The notes beneath the pieces are model-generated. The model made no database searches. It had not been told where the DNA came from and saw only the letters and a program-made list of their open reading frames with translations. Of a DNA stretch of 64,000 nt, positions 45,296 to 54,327 are shown piece after piece (position 1 is the stretch's first letter; each line of letters opens with the position of its first letter). This stretch comes from Marinobacter changyiensis. Lineage in GTDB: Bacteria > Pseudomonadota > Gammaproteobacteria > Pseudomonadales > Oleiphilaceae. The stretch is from the NCBI RefSeq assembly GCF_009193265.1, contig NZ_VZZZ01000003.1:1-64000 (forward strand), in the 5' to 3' direction. The translations under genes and the position numbers were made by a program.

Positions 45296-46603
45296 ATGTC
45301 TATAGCGTCAGAAACTCAGTTACCAAATGAAGTGTCAGCGTGGCTTGATCCAACCATGGACTCGGTTCGTGGAACCGAGACGCCCAAGGATCCGAATAAA
45401 GGCTACATCGCCCTGCTTGGCTGGAGCGTCAATGCGATCAAGGCTGCGCAGAAGTTTGACCGCCGCTACATAGTTGTTGCTCCGGATTGGGCCGCGGATT
45501 TCTGCACCGCAAACAAGATACCTTTCATCCCCTGGGACTTTATCCGTCTGAACGATCGCTCCCTGGAGATTGCCGAAAAGCTGAAGGCGGAAGGCGTCGA
45601 TGTCGCCATACCGCTATTCGAGGAAACCGTCGAGTGGTCCGGTGCCATCAATTCCGTCCTCCTCGACAGCCCTCGTATGTACGGGCAGTCTATCCTGTTC
45701 CGTGACAAGGCACTGATGAAACGCCGGGCACAGCTTGGTGGTATTCGCGTCGGGATCTTCGAGGAAGCGCACGAGAAAGACGACATCGTCCGCTTCATGA
45801 AACGCGTTAACCAGACACTGCTCAAGCTTGATGGTGACCCGGACGACCCGATTCACGTCAAGGCATTCGACAAGGCCGGTTGCCTCGGCCACCGGATGAT
45901 CCGCAAGATTGAAGAGATCGATCATATACCGGCCGAAGAATATCCCCTGCTGATGGAAAGTCACCTGGATGGCTGGGAATTTGCCGTTGAGGCCTGGATT
46001 CACGATGGCAAAATCAAGTTTCTCAACATTTCTGAATATGTAACGCTGGGCTACTCGGTATTCGTGCCCGCTACCGAGCAACTCGAGAGCTGGCGGAACG
46101 CGATCACCAAGCAGATCGAGTTGCTGATCAAAACGTTCGAGATCAAATTCGGTTTGATTCATCCCGAGTACTTCGTCACTGCTGACGGTGAAATGTACTT
46201 TGGCGAAGTCGCTTACCGCCCGCCCGGGTTCAAGGCTTTCGAGCTTATCGAGATGGCCTACGGCTTCAATGCCTACCAGGCTTCAATGTTGGTGTTCGAT
46301 CCCAAAAGCACCAAAGAGGAAGTGGATAGTTTCTTCCCCCGGGAAGTGGTCGACGCGAAGGGTTATGCGGGCTGTTTCGGGGTGTATCCACGCCGCCGGG
46401 TGGTCAGCAAGCTGGAAATGCCCAAAGAAACGATTGAGCATCCCTATTTCGTGTCACACGAATTGGTTGCACCGACAGAAGAAACCGTTCCTGACCGGTC
46501 CGCTTTCGGTACCCATTGGGGCCTGATTTTCTTCTTTGGTGACGACCCCATCAAGATGCGGGATCTGCTGAAAGCTCAGGAAGATCTGGACTTCTACGTC
46601 TAG
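45296..46603 (+). CDS. ATP-grasp family ligase
   Basis: The 435-residue protein has an N-terminal Rossmann-like domain (GYIALLGWSVNAIKAAQKF and RYIVVAPDW) followed by an ATP-grasp region: LFRDKALMKRRAQLGGIRVG, MESHLDGWEFAVEAWI, and GEMYFGEVAYRPPG with metal-binding acids. Such enzymes join a carboxylate to an amine or thiol through an acyl phosphate. The substrate is unknown. It is divergent from the protein with a papain-like pattern. Confidence 0.75.
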   Translation: MSIASETQLPNEVSAWLDPTMDSVRGTETPKDPNKGYIALLGWSVNAIKAAQKFDRRYIVVAPDWAADFCTANKIPFIPWDFIRLNDRSLEIAEKLKAEGVDVAIPLFEETVEWSGAINSVLLDSPRMYGQSILFRDKALMKRRAQLGGIRVGIFEEAHEKDDIVRFMKRVNQTLLKLDGDPDDPIHVKAFDKAGCLGHRMIRKIEEIDHIPAEEYPLLMESHLDGWEFAVEAWIHDGKIKFLNISEYVTLGYSVFVPATEQLESWRNAITKQIELLIKTFEIKFGLIHPEYFVTADGEMYFGEVAYRPPGFKAFELIEMAYGFNAYQASMLVFDPKSTKEEVDSFFPREVVDAKGYAGCFGVYPRRRVVSKLEMPKETIEHPYFVSHELVAPTEETVPDRSAFGTHWGLIFFFGDDPIKMRDLLKAQEDLDFYV

Positions 46604-46696
46604 AGGCCCGCCAAGGCAATACAGTGGTAGTTCGGGCTCGTGTTATGGGTAACCATCCCGGTTATCCCGTCTTGAGCTTATTGCCACGCGTAAGGG

Positions 46697-46733
46697 AAGT
46701 GTCCACTTATTCATAGGTGGACACTTTTTTTTT
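46697..46733 (+). terminator. Strong intrinsic terminator
   Basis: AAGTGTCCAC and GTGGACACTT form a perfect 10-bp stem around a 10-base loop, followed by T8. It ends the ATP-grasp transcript. Confidence 0.9.
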
Positions 46734-46930
46734 ACTTCAAATCCCATTAATGAGGTGAGCTAAGCCTGCTATTCAGCAGGCGCTGAAAAATGCCTGCGGA
46801 CCGGAATCCGTTTTTTTCTAGAACGACCATGCTTCTTAGTCTAAAGTTGAAACAGAGGTGGCAGTATTGGTTAAGACCATTGGCGGTAATCTCGAACGAT
46901 AAAATCAGGATCGAACGAAAGGAAGCCAAT

Positions 46931-47275
46931 ATGAAACGGACAATCGTATCAACCACGCTTGCAACCTGCCTCTGCCTTGGCTCATTAACGGCACTGGCAG
47001 AGTCCCACGGTGCTATGCAACTGGCTGAAGAAAAACAGTGTACGGGTTGTCACATCACCAGTGCAGAGGTACCCCGGGCGCCTTCTTTCAAGAGTATCGC
47101 CCAGAAATACACAAAGGATGATGCAGACCAACTGGTTCAGGTCGTTCTGAAAGGTGGTGAAGCTCACTGGGGTTCCGCAAAAATGCCTCCAATGGATCAG
47201 CGAGCTGAAGTCAGCGAGGAAGAGGCAAAACAACTGGTGAACTGGATCCTGGACATGCATGAAGAGAAAATGTGA
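46931..47275 (+). CDS. Periplasmic class I c-type cytochrome
   Basis: The 114-residue precursor has a signal peptide cleaved near LTALA-ES, one heme site CTGCH, and a C-terminal KMPPM whose methionine should be the sixth heme ligand. This is the c5/c551 layout of small electron carriers. ATG 46931 follows AAAGGAAG; the longer frame from 46790 would bury the signal peptide. Confidence 0.88.
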   Translation: MKRTIVSTTLATCLCLGSLTALAESHGAMQLAEEKQCTGCHITSAEVPRAPSFKSIAQKYTKDDADQLVQVVLKGGEAHWGSAKMPPMDQRAEVSEEEAKQLVNWILDMHEEKM

Positions 47276-47300
47276 ATGCCCGGGAAATGATTAGTTGAAA

Positions 47301-47332
47301 CAGGTCGGTGGCAATTGTATTGCCCCGGCCTG
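47301..47332. terminator. Hairpin between convergent genes
   Basis: CAGGTCGGTGGCAA and TTGCCCCGGCCTG form an imperfect 13-bp stem. It lies between the cytochrome gene and the minus-strand gene at 47362, so it could act in both directions. Confidence 0.5.
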
Positions 47333-47361
47333 CATTTCCGTTCTGCAGATTTGACTGACAA

Positions 47362-47598
47362 TCAGAAATACTCAAACTCCAGATCCTGATAGACGCGTCC
47401 TGCATTCTTGCCAGCAAGTTCTTCGAAGGTATCCGTATCCTCAAACACGGCCAGCAAACGCTGGTGGAACCCGAGGTCTCCGGTAATCAGCAGTTTTTCA
47501 TCGGGCAACCAGAGGGCCAGGTCGTACCGGTCCTGAAAGCCTATGTCGGGCACCGCAACGTAGGTGCCTTCCGCCTTTTCCTCATTTCGGCGCTGCAT
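47362..47598 (-). CDS. Small hypothetical protein
   Basis: The 78-residue acidic protein includes DIGFQDRYDLALWLPDEKLL and a C-terminal tail ending EFEYF. There is no signal peptide or membrane segment. ATG 47598 is taken over ATG 47607. No family is recognised, but its clean spacing between a hairpin and the next gene supports a real gene. Confidence 0.45.
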   Translation of the reverse strand: MQRRNEEKAEGTYVAVPDIGFQDRYDLALWLPDEKLLITGDLGFHQRLLAVFEDTDTFEELAGKNAGRVYQDLEFEYF

Positions 47599-47665
47599 GG
47601 AGGCCATGCCTGGACAAACCTGTTGCCCAGGCTGAACAGGTCTTTCAGAAACTTGGGGTCAGAGC

Positions 47666-48211
47666 TTAAAAGTTAACCGTCAGACCCAGGCCAATGCCGT
47701 CAATTGTAATGTCGTCTTTGTCGTAGTAACGCATGTATTCCAGATTACCGGACAGGGATTCGGTCATCGCGACGTTCACTCCGATACCGTAGGAAAGATC
47801 GGAGTCATCGTCTTTTTCGGAGCCAACACCAGACTCCAGTTCAAGTTCATAGCGGGAGAAGCCAAGAATCGCATAGGGCGTTACCGGTGATTCGTTCGCC
47901 AGGCTCACGGTGGCATAGCCACCAAAAAAGCTGTTCACGGACACTTCAGCCAGACCGTTAGCCACGTCGTCGTCCTTGACGCCAAACCCGGCACGGGCTT
48001 CAAGGCCGAAAAACGGCGTCACATTGGCGCCAACTTTACCGGACAAGGTGCCGAGATCAGCATCAAAGCTATTGTCGTCTGCATTAACAAAGGTGTAGTT
48101 CGCGCCAGCATAGAGCCCTGCATCGCTAGTTTTATAGATGTCTGCAACAGCTGGTGCCGCAGCGAAGCCCAGCAACGATATCGCCGCAATCGAAGATGTG
48201 AATTTACCCAT
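47666..48211 (-). CDS. Outer-membrane beta-barrel protein
   Basis: From ATG 48211 the 181-residue precursor has a signal peptide (ending AAPAVA-DI), alternating aromatic strands (GLYAGANYTFV, TPYAILGFSRYELEL) and acidic loops. It ends in a C-terminal phenylalanine (LTVNF), the signal for the BAM insertion machinery. It resembles small OmpA/OmpX-type eight-strand barrels. The upstream extension to 48340 is not part of it. Confidence 0.75.
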   Translation of the reverse strand: MGKFTSSIAAISLLGFAAAPAVADIYKTSDAGLYAGANYTFVNADDNSFDADLGTLSGKVGANVTPFFGLEARAGFGVKDDDVANGLAEVSVNSFFGGYATVSLANESPVTPYAILGFSRYELELESGVGSEKDDDSDLSYGIGVNVAMTESLSGNLEYMRYYDKDDITIDGIGLGLTVNF

Positions 48212-48395
48212 AATAATTCTCGCTAGTGTTTGTGTACTATCAGTCATCGAGCCGTGCTCAAGGCTTGAGGGGCTACCCTGCCAGCCTGGAACCTGGCCAT
48301 AAGTTGCCTGAATGGTTACTAAAAATCTACCAACAAACAACTATTTACCAATAACTTACAAACCTTTATCTTTGGTCGGTTACGGTCGCAGCCGT

Positions 48396-49076
48396 TTACT
48401 TCAGATCAAGGCAGGCCTTGATAAACTGGCCAATATCCCGGATTTCTTCCAGGCAGACGCTGTGATCCATGGGATAGGTTTTATACTCGACCCGATAACC
48501 CATTTCGGTCATACGATCGACGCTCATACGGCCCAAAGATTCAGGGACCATCGGGTCGCGGGTACCATGGTAAATACGAATCGGAATGTTCCGGTTCGCT
48601 TCAGACGGCTCGACCGTGTCCGCCGTTGCAAAGTATGTAGACAGCCCCAGTATCCCGGCCAATTTTTTGGGATACCTCAGACCTAGTTCATAAGCAACTG
48701 CCCCACCCTGTGAAAAACCTGCAATGATGATGCGCTCGGTTTTTACGCCTCGCTCCACTTCACGCTCGACCAGACGTGCGATTGCATCGGCGGATGCTTT
48801 CAGCTGCTCCACATCTACGGTGCGGTTCATGTCCATTGCTTTGATGTCGTACCAGGCCGGCATCCGCATACCACCATTAATGGTCACCGCCAGACTGGGA
48901 GCGTGAGGGAAAATGAACCGGATAGCTGCATCTTTCGGTAATCCCAGCTCCGGCACCACAGGCTCAAAATCGTGACCGCTGGCACCCAGGCCATGAAGCC
49001 AGATGACAGACGCGTCCGGGGATGGATTTGTTTCTATTTCTACGCTTTTCAGATAACTCACGGGCGCCCTCTTCAT
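48396..49076 (-). CDS. Carboxylesterase of the phospholipase/carboxylesterase family
   Basis: The 226-residue alpha/beta-hydrolase has WLHGLGASGHDF near the oxyanion hole, the nucleophile elbow AGFSQGG, Asp in HGTRDPMVP, and His in MDHSVC. These enzymes hydrolyse short acyl esters or thioesters in the cytosol. ATG 49076 is preferred over a TTG four codons upstream. Confidence 0.88.
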   Translation of the reverse strand: MKRAPVSYLKSVEIETNPSPDASVIWLHGLGASGHDFEPVVPELGLPKDAAIRFIFPHAPSLAVTINGGMRMPAWYDIKAMDMNRTVDVEQLKASADAIARLVEREVERGVKTERIIIAGFSQGGAVAYELGLRYPKKLAGILGLSTYFATADTVEPSEANRNIPIRIYHGTRDPMVPESLGRMSVDRMTEMGYRVEYKTYPMDHSVCLEEIRDIGQFIKACLDLK

Positions 49077-49261
49077 TCGGTATATCAATCTGGATGAACT
49101 GGCATTCTAACCGATGAGTCGGAAGATGAAACCGAAGGTATTGCAAAACAGTGGTTTTGCAACGCTGTTCAAGCCTTTAAACTAGTCAGATAGCACTTAT
49201 AGATTGATGGTTATAGCAATACGGTGGAGTACGTCGCAATCAAACATCAACGGGGAACCCC

Positions 49262-50254
49262 ATGAAACTCAAATCGCCATCAGCAGCTAACGACATCAAT
49301 GGCCAGCACAAGACCGAATGGCCACTTGGGGATGTTATTGCCGGCCTGCGGGAAGCCCGTCACGACTGGCGCGAGCAACACGGTCGGGATCTGGACCTGG
49401 GTAGCCGCGAGATGCCCTCTCAACAAGCAATCCATGAAATCATCGAAACTCTTTGCGGCATCCTGTTTCCGATGCGGCTGGGGCCTTCGGAACTGACGAA
49501 GGAGGGCGAAGACTTTTACGTGGGGTACCGGCTGAACAACACTCTGAATGCGTTGCTGGAGCAGGTACAACTGGAACTGAGTTACAGGCGCCGCATCGTT
49601 GATCAAAGCGAGTTACGGCAAAACACCCGCACGGTGATTCAGGAATTTGCCCGCAAGTTACCGGCTATCCGCCGTACCCTGGATATGGATGTGGTAGCTG
49701 CATACCGGGGAGACCCGGCAGCCACCTGCGTGGACGAGGTGCTGATTTGCTATCCCGGCGTCAGGGCAATCATCCACCACCGGATTGCCCATGAGTTCTA
49801 TAAGGCAGGCTTGTCACTGATTGCGCGGATTATTGCCGAAAAAGCCCACTCCACAACCGGTATCGACATTCATCCGGGGGCGACCATTGGCAACCAGTTC
49901 TTCGTAGACCACGGCACTGGCGTGGTGATTGGTGAGACCGCAATAATTGGTGAGCGGGTCCGGTTGTATCAGGCAGTGACTTTGGGTGCAGTCCGCTTCC
50001 CTGAAGATGAGAGCGGATCACTGAAGAAAGGGGAACCCCGTCACCCAATTGTTGAAGACGATGTGGTGGTGTACGCGGGAGCGACGATTCTTGGCCGGAT
50101 TACTATCGGCAAAGGCTCGGTCATTGGGGGTAACGTCTGGTTGACCCGCAGCGTGCCGGCAGAAAGCCAGATTTCCCAGGCCAGCCTGCAGCAGGCGGGC
50201 GATTGCCTGCAGACCGGAACACCGTCGGCCACATCTTCACCAGACACCGCATAA
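49262..50254 (+). CDS. epsC: Serine O-acetyltransferase, EpsC type
   Basis: The 330-residue enzyme has an N-terminal helical region and a left-handed beta-helix with hexapeptide repeats (IDIHPGATIGNQFFVDHGTG, VVIGETAIIGERV, ATILGRITIGKGSVIGGN). It acetylates serine for cysteine synthesis. The length and N-terminus fit the EpsC form rather than E. coli CysE. It stands alone, between a divergent esterase gene and a convergent acpH. Confidence 0.88.
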   Translation: MKLKSPSAANDINGQHKTEWPLGDVIAGLREARHDWREQHGRDLDLGSREMPSQQAIHEIIETLCGILFPMRLGPSELTKEGEDFYVGYRLNNTLNALLEQVQLELSYRRRIVDQSELRQNTRTVIQEFARKLPAIRRTLDMDVVAAYRGDPAATCVDEVLICYPGVRAIIHHRIAHEFYKAGLSLIARIIAEKAHSTTGIDIHPGATIGNQFFVDHGTGVVIGETAIIGERVRLYQAVTLGAVRFPEDESGSLKKGEPRHPIVEDDVVVYAGATILGRITIGKGSVIGGNVWLTRSVPAESQISQASLQQAGDCLQTGTPSATSSPDTA

Positions 50255-50288
50255 GCTGCACGTCCAGCTGTGCAAAATGGACAGATCG

Positions 50289-50924
50289 TTACGGGCTGTT
50301 TGAATCTTCACAGTTGTTTGTGTGTGTCTCAACAGCCTGATTTTCAGCCTTTTCCCCTGCCGGACCAAATTTTAAGAGGCTTGGGAAAAAGCTCAGAAAA
50401 TGCTCTTCAAGCACCCCATCATGAACTTGTATTTCCTCAATAATGCCCGCGAAATCGTTCCTGAACCGGATCCTGCCTGCGATCCTGTCGAGTGCATACC
50501 CGATGTTTTCGAGTTCGCAATAGGCATTGAACCAGTCGTTGTCGATCATCTGGGCGGTTGTGGTCGCCATGCCCGGTGGCATCAAATGACGGCCCGCCTC
50601 GAGGTCCCGGTAAACCGAGTCGATAAAAGCCTGCTGCGGCGTGTTGGCAAAGGTTTGCCAATGGCGCAACAAGTAGTGATCAAACAACACATCCAGAGCA
50701 ACCCCTGCGAATCGGCGGCGTTGGGGCGAGAACAGGCGTTTGCAGGCAATGACATCCGGGTGACTATCGGTGTAGGCATCGACTTTGCGATGGTTGATCA
50801 GCCCTGCCCTGACCGGAGCCACCAGGCTGTCCACATCCAGCCCCCGGGCGAAATCCCCCAGAAGATTACCTACCCTGGACTCCACCGTAGGGCGGGCCAG
50901 AAACAGATGAGCGAAGTGGTTCAC
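50289..50924 (-). CDS. acpH: Acyl carrier protein phosphodiesterase
   Basis: The 211-residue protein has MNHFAHLFLA, GNLLGDF, NHRKVDAYTDSHP and LDVLFDHYLLRHW, whose Asp and His residues make up the HD-like active site of AcpH. It removes the phosphopantetheine arm from acyl carrier protein. The tail after about residue 190 is variable. Confidence 0.85.
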   Translation of the reverse strand: MNHFAHLFLARPTVESRVGNLLGDFARGLDVDSLVAPVRAGLINHRKVDAYTDSHPDVIACKRLFSPQRRRFAGVALDVLFDHYLLRHWQTFANTPQQAFIDSVYRDLEAGRHLMPPGMATTTAQMIDNDWFNAYCELENIGYALDRIAGRIRFRNDFAGIIEEIQVHDGVLEEHFLSFFPSLLKFGPAGEKAENQAVETHTNNCEDSNSP

Positions 50925-50988
50925 CGTTATGCCTCAATTGCGGGCGCAGCCTGATCGCCAGGAGCATTCTGCCACCCGGCTTTAACCG

Positions 50989-52176
50989 TTATTCAGTTGG
51001 TGGCTGTTGCGCTTTTAGTGAGCTTAATACCGGATTGGCATACATGGCCAGCAAAAAGGGCCGGAACGCCGGCTCGCAGGCATCAAGCCTGCGGTCCATT
51101 TCAGCTGCCGCGGCCTCCATCTCGGCGGGCGTCCAGGCTTCGGCGGTTACCACGGTGTCGCGGACCGTCTCGGGCACATCATGGGCGCCGGGATGTGTGC
51201 TGCTGAGATTGTAGGCCGCCAGGTTAGACGCGTGCAGGTGATAGTTTGCATGCATTTCGCGATCAATCACCTTGGCAAGTTCTTTCGGAGAATCCGGCGA
51301 ATCAGAGATAGGCGTGCCAAAATGCACATGGACATGGCCTTTAAAACCAGTCAGGCCTTTGACGATCTGATCGGTATCTTCATTCGAGGCCTTGGCATAG
51401 TTCCCGGTCCGGGCCCTGGTTTCAAGCTCCCTCGCCTTATCCCGGTCACAGGGGTCATATTCGTAGGCAATAGATACCGGCACAATGTTCATCCGGTTCA
51501 TGGCTTCTGCGAAGGTTTCACCGGTTTTCTTGCGGCACATATAAAACATTTTGGTGATGGCGGGGTCGGTCTCGTCAATGCCGTCCTTTGCCCGGCCTTC
51601 GCGCTGGGCAATCCAGATGCTCTCACTGTTCTCAATGCTGTGATTGATAAAGGATGACAGCGTCAGGTAAGCGTCACGCATTTCTCTCGGGCTGGGAATG
51701 TTGCGTTTCACCACAAAACTCTTATTCAATCGCATCATCTCGGCAAACACCCGGTTATGCAGCAGGTTGTCGCCAATGGCAATGCGGGTAGTAGGAAAAC
51801 CGTTGGCGAACAACAGGTAATTCACCACCAAGGGGTCGAATACGATGTCCCGGTGGTTGGATATGAACAGATAGGCTTTGGAAGGATCAAGGTTGTCCAG
51901 GCCCGAGTAGGTTACTCGATTGGTCGTCTTCGCAATCAGTTGGTCTACGTAATCATAGAGCCGGGCCTGAAGTTCACCAATGCTGCTGGCATCCCCGAAC
52001 TGCCGTTTCAGCCAACGTTGCACGGCGATCCGGACCAATCCTGGTAACCATCTGTTCAGCATCGGTGACTTGAAACGGCCAATCAGACTCAGGAATTCCT
52101 GGTCATTCACCAAGCGGGCAATGGCAGCCTCGGTTTCGTCGTCACCATAGGGACGGATGGCGTCAAATTCCTGCAT
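50989..52176 (-). CDS. PlsC-like acyltransferase
   Basis: From ATG 52176 (AGGAA upstream) the 395-residue protein has the acyltransferase motif SNHRDIVFDP (NHxxxxD), a FVVKRN block and IAQREGRAKDG. These fit the glycerol-3-phosphate acyltransferase family, which moves an acyl chain onto a lipid precursor at the inner membrane. The upstream extension to 52290 lacks homology-like content. The C-terminal ~100 residues are unrecognised. Confidence 0.75.
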   Translation of the reverse strand: MQEFDAIRPYGDDETEAAIARLVNDQEFLSLIGRFKSPMLNRWLPGLVRIAVQRWLKRQFGDASSIGELQARLYDYVDQLIAKTTNRVTYSGLDNLDPSKAYLFISNHRDIVFDPLVVNYLLFANGFPTTRIAIGDNLLHNRVFAEMMRLNKSFVVKRNIPSPREMRDAYLTLSSFINHSIENSESIWIAQREGRAKDGIDETDPAITKMFYMCRKKTGETFAEAMNRMNIVPVSIAYEYDPCDRDKARELETRARTGNYAKASNEDTDQIVKGLTGFKGHVHVHFGTPISDSPDSPKELAKVIDREMHANYHLHASNLAAYNLSSTHPGAHDVPETVRDTVVTAEAWTPAEMEAAAAEMDRRLDACEPAFRPFLLAMYANPVLSSLKAQQPPTE

Positions 52177-52377
52177 GAATTTCCTGTTGTTTTGTTTATT
52201 TTCAGTCCAGATCGGGTCAAAAACGCGGCCATTGTAAACCTTTAGGGTTCTTTTTGCCCAACTGCTTATTACTGGAAGCGTGAGCCACACGACAGTCAGG
52301 AAACATTCAGAGCCCTACCAGATTCTGCTACCATAGCCGGCGCCCTCTACTCTGTGCTTTTTTGGACCCCCTACCCC

Positions 52378-54237
52378 ATGGATTCAGCTCGTCTCACCAC
52401 CCATAAGCCCGTGACAGCAGACGTCGCGCCGGAAACAGTTCTGCATCAGGTCTTTGGTTACGACCAGTTTCGCCCGCTTCAGGGCGAGGTTATCCACGAG
52501 TTGGTGGCCGGACGCGACGCGATGGTGCTGATGCCGACAGGCGGTGGTAAATCCTTGTGTTATCAGGTGCCGGCCTTGGTGCGGCCGGGAACCGGAATCG
52601 TCATATCGCCGTTGATCGCCCTGATGCAAGATCAGGTCATGGCCTTACGGCAGCTTGGGGTTCGTGCTGCATTTCTGAATTCCACCATGGATTTCCAGCA
52701 GGCAAGGGACACCGAGAACGCCCTGCTGACCGGCGAGCTCGATCTGCTCTACTGCGCTCCCGAGCGGTTGCTACAGCCACGCACACTGGAGCTGATGCAC
52801 CAGGCCTCGATTTCACTGTTTGCCATTGATGAAGCCCACTGTGTCTCCCAATGGGGGCACGATTTCCGGGCCGATTACCTGGGGCTCGATATCCTGGCGC
52901 GGGAGTTCAGCGAGATTCCCCGTATCGCATTGACTGCGACGGCTGACGAGCGCACTCGCAAGGAAATCGCCGAGCGTTTGTCGCTCACTGACGCACGCCA
53001 CTTCATCAGCGGATTCGATCGCCCGAATATTCAATATCGCATTGCACCAAAAATAAATGCAAACAAGCAGTTAATCGATTTTATCAAAGAAGAATATGCC
53101 ACCGATGCCGGTATTGTTTATTGCCTTTCCCGCAATAAAGTGGAAGCCACCGCCCGGTTGTTGTGCAGCAAAGGGTACACCGCACTGCCCTATCACGCTG
53201 GCTTGCCCTCGGAGATGCGCGCAGAGCACCAGGAGCGGTTTTTACGGGAAGACGGCGTCATCGTGGTGGCTACCATTGCGTTCGGCATGGGTATCGACAA
53301 GCCCGACGTGCGGTTTGTGGCTCATATGGACCTGCCCAAGAGTCTGGAAGCGTACTACCAGGAAACCGGTCGGGCGGGCCGGGATGGCAATCCTTCTACT
53401 GCCTGGATGGTCTACGGCCTGCAGGATGTCATCAAGCTTCGACAAATGCTGGAGGGCTCCGCCGGTAATGACCATTTCAAACGGGTAGAACGCCAGAAGC
53501 TGGATGCCATGTTGGGGCTGTGTGAAATAACCACCTGTCGCCGGCAGGCCCTGCTTCGTTACTTTGGCGACAAGCAGGAAACCCCTTGCGGCAACTGCGA
53601 TACCTGCCTGGTGCCGCCAGAAACCTGGGATGGCACGGTTGCGGTGCAAAAAGCCCTGTCCTGTGTATTCCGTACCGGCCAACGATTTGGCGTAAGTTAT
53701 CTGATCGATGTATTAAGGGGGGTGGAAAACGACCGGATTCTCCAGGCCGGCCACCACGCTGTTTCCACCTTCGGAATAGGCTCGGAACTCAGTTCGGCGG
53801 AGTGGAAGTCTGTCTTCCGTCAGCTGGTTGCCAATGGCCACCTGCGTGCAGACCCGGAAGGCTACGGTGCCCTGCAATTGACGGAATCCTGCCGGCCGCT
53901 GTTAAAAGGCGAGCAGACCGTGAATCTACGGAAGGACCCGGTCATCAAGAGTCGAAAAACTGCCGGGGCCGGCAGTAAGGTTAAGGACCAGATCACCGAT
54001 CATGTTGGCTGGGAAGCCCTCAGGGCCTGCCGGAAAACACTGGCTGAAGAGCAAGGCGTGCCGCCATACGTGATTTTTCACGATACCACGCTGTTCGAAA
54101 TTCTGGAGCGCCGTCCGCAATGCCTCGAGGAGCTCGCTGGCGTGAGCGGTGTGGGCGCAGCCAAGCTTGAGCGCTACGGTGAAGCCTTTCTCAAAGCGCT
54201 GGCCGCTTTGGGAGCAGATGCTACTCAGGCAAGCTGA
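52378..54237 (+). CDS. recQ: ATP-dependent DNA helicase RecQ
   Basis: The ~619-residue protein has helicase motifs [48 protein letters not shown] and [11 protein letters not shown]. These are followed by the zinc-binding cysteines [12 protein letters not shown]...CGNCDTC and an HRDC domain with [14 protein letters not shown]. It unwinds recombination intermediates. ATG 52378 gives the usual N-terminus. Confidence 0.95.
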   Translation: MDSARLTTHKPVTADVAPETVLHQVFGYDQFRPLQGEVIHELVAGRDAMVLMPTGGGKSLCYQVPALVRPGTGIVISPLIALMQDQVMALRQLGVRAAFLNSTMDFQQARDTENALLTGELDLLYCAPERLLQPRTLELMHQASISLFAIDEAHCVSQWGHDFRADYLGLDILAREFSEIPRIALTATADERTRKEIAERLSLTDARHFISGFDRPNIQYRIAPKINANKQLIDFIKEEYATDAGIVYCLSRNKVEATARLLCSKGYTALPYHAGLPSEMRAEHQERFLREDGVIVVATIAFGMGIDKPDVRFVAHMDLPKSLEAYYQETGRAGRDGNPSTAWMVYGLQDVIKLRQMLEGSAGNDHFKRVERQKLDAMLGLCEITTCRRQALLRYFGDKQETPCGNCDTCLVPPETWDGTVAVQKALSCVFRTGQRFGVSYLIDVLRGVENDRILQAGHHAVSTFGIGSELSSAEWKSVFRQLVANGHLRADPEGYGALQLTESCRPLLKGEQTVNLRKDPVIKSRKTAGAGSKVKDQITDHVGWEALRACRKTLAEEQGVPPYVIFHDTTLFEILERRPQCLEELAGVSGVGAAKLERYGEAFLKALAALGADATQAS

Positions 54238-54327
54238 GAGTCCTGACCGGTACGGCGAACTCTTTACCCGGTTCTGTTAAACTGTCGACTATCAGCTGTT
54301 ATTAAAATTATCCGGAGTTTCGCTTTT

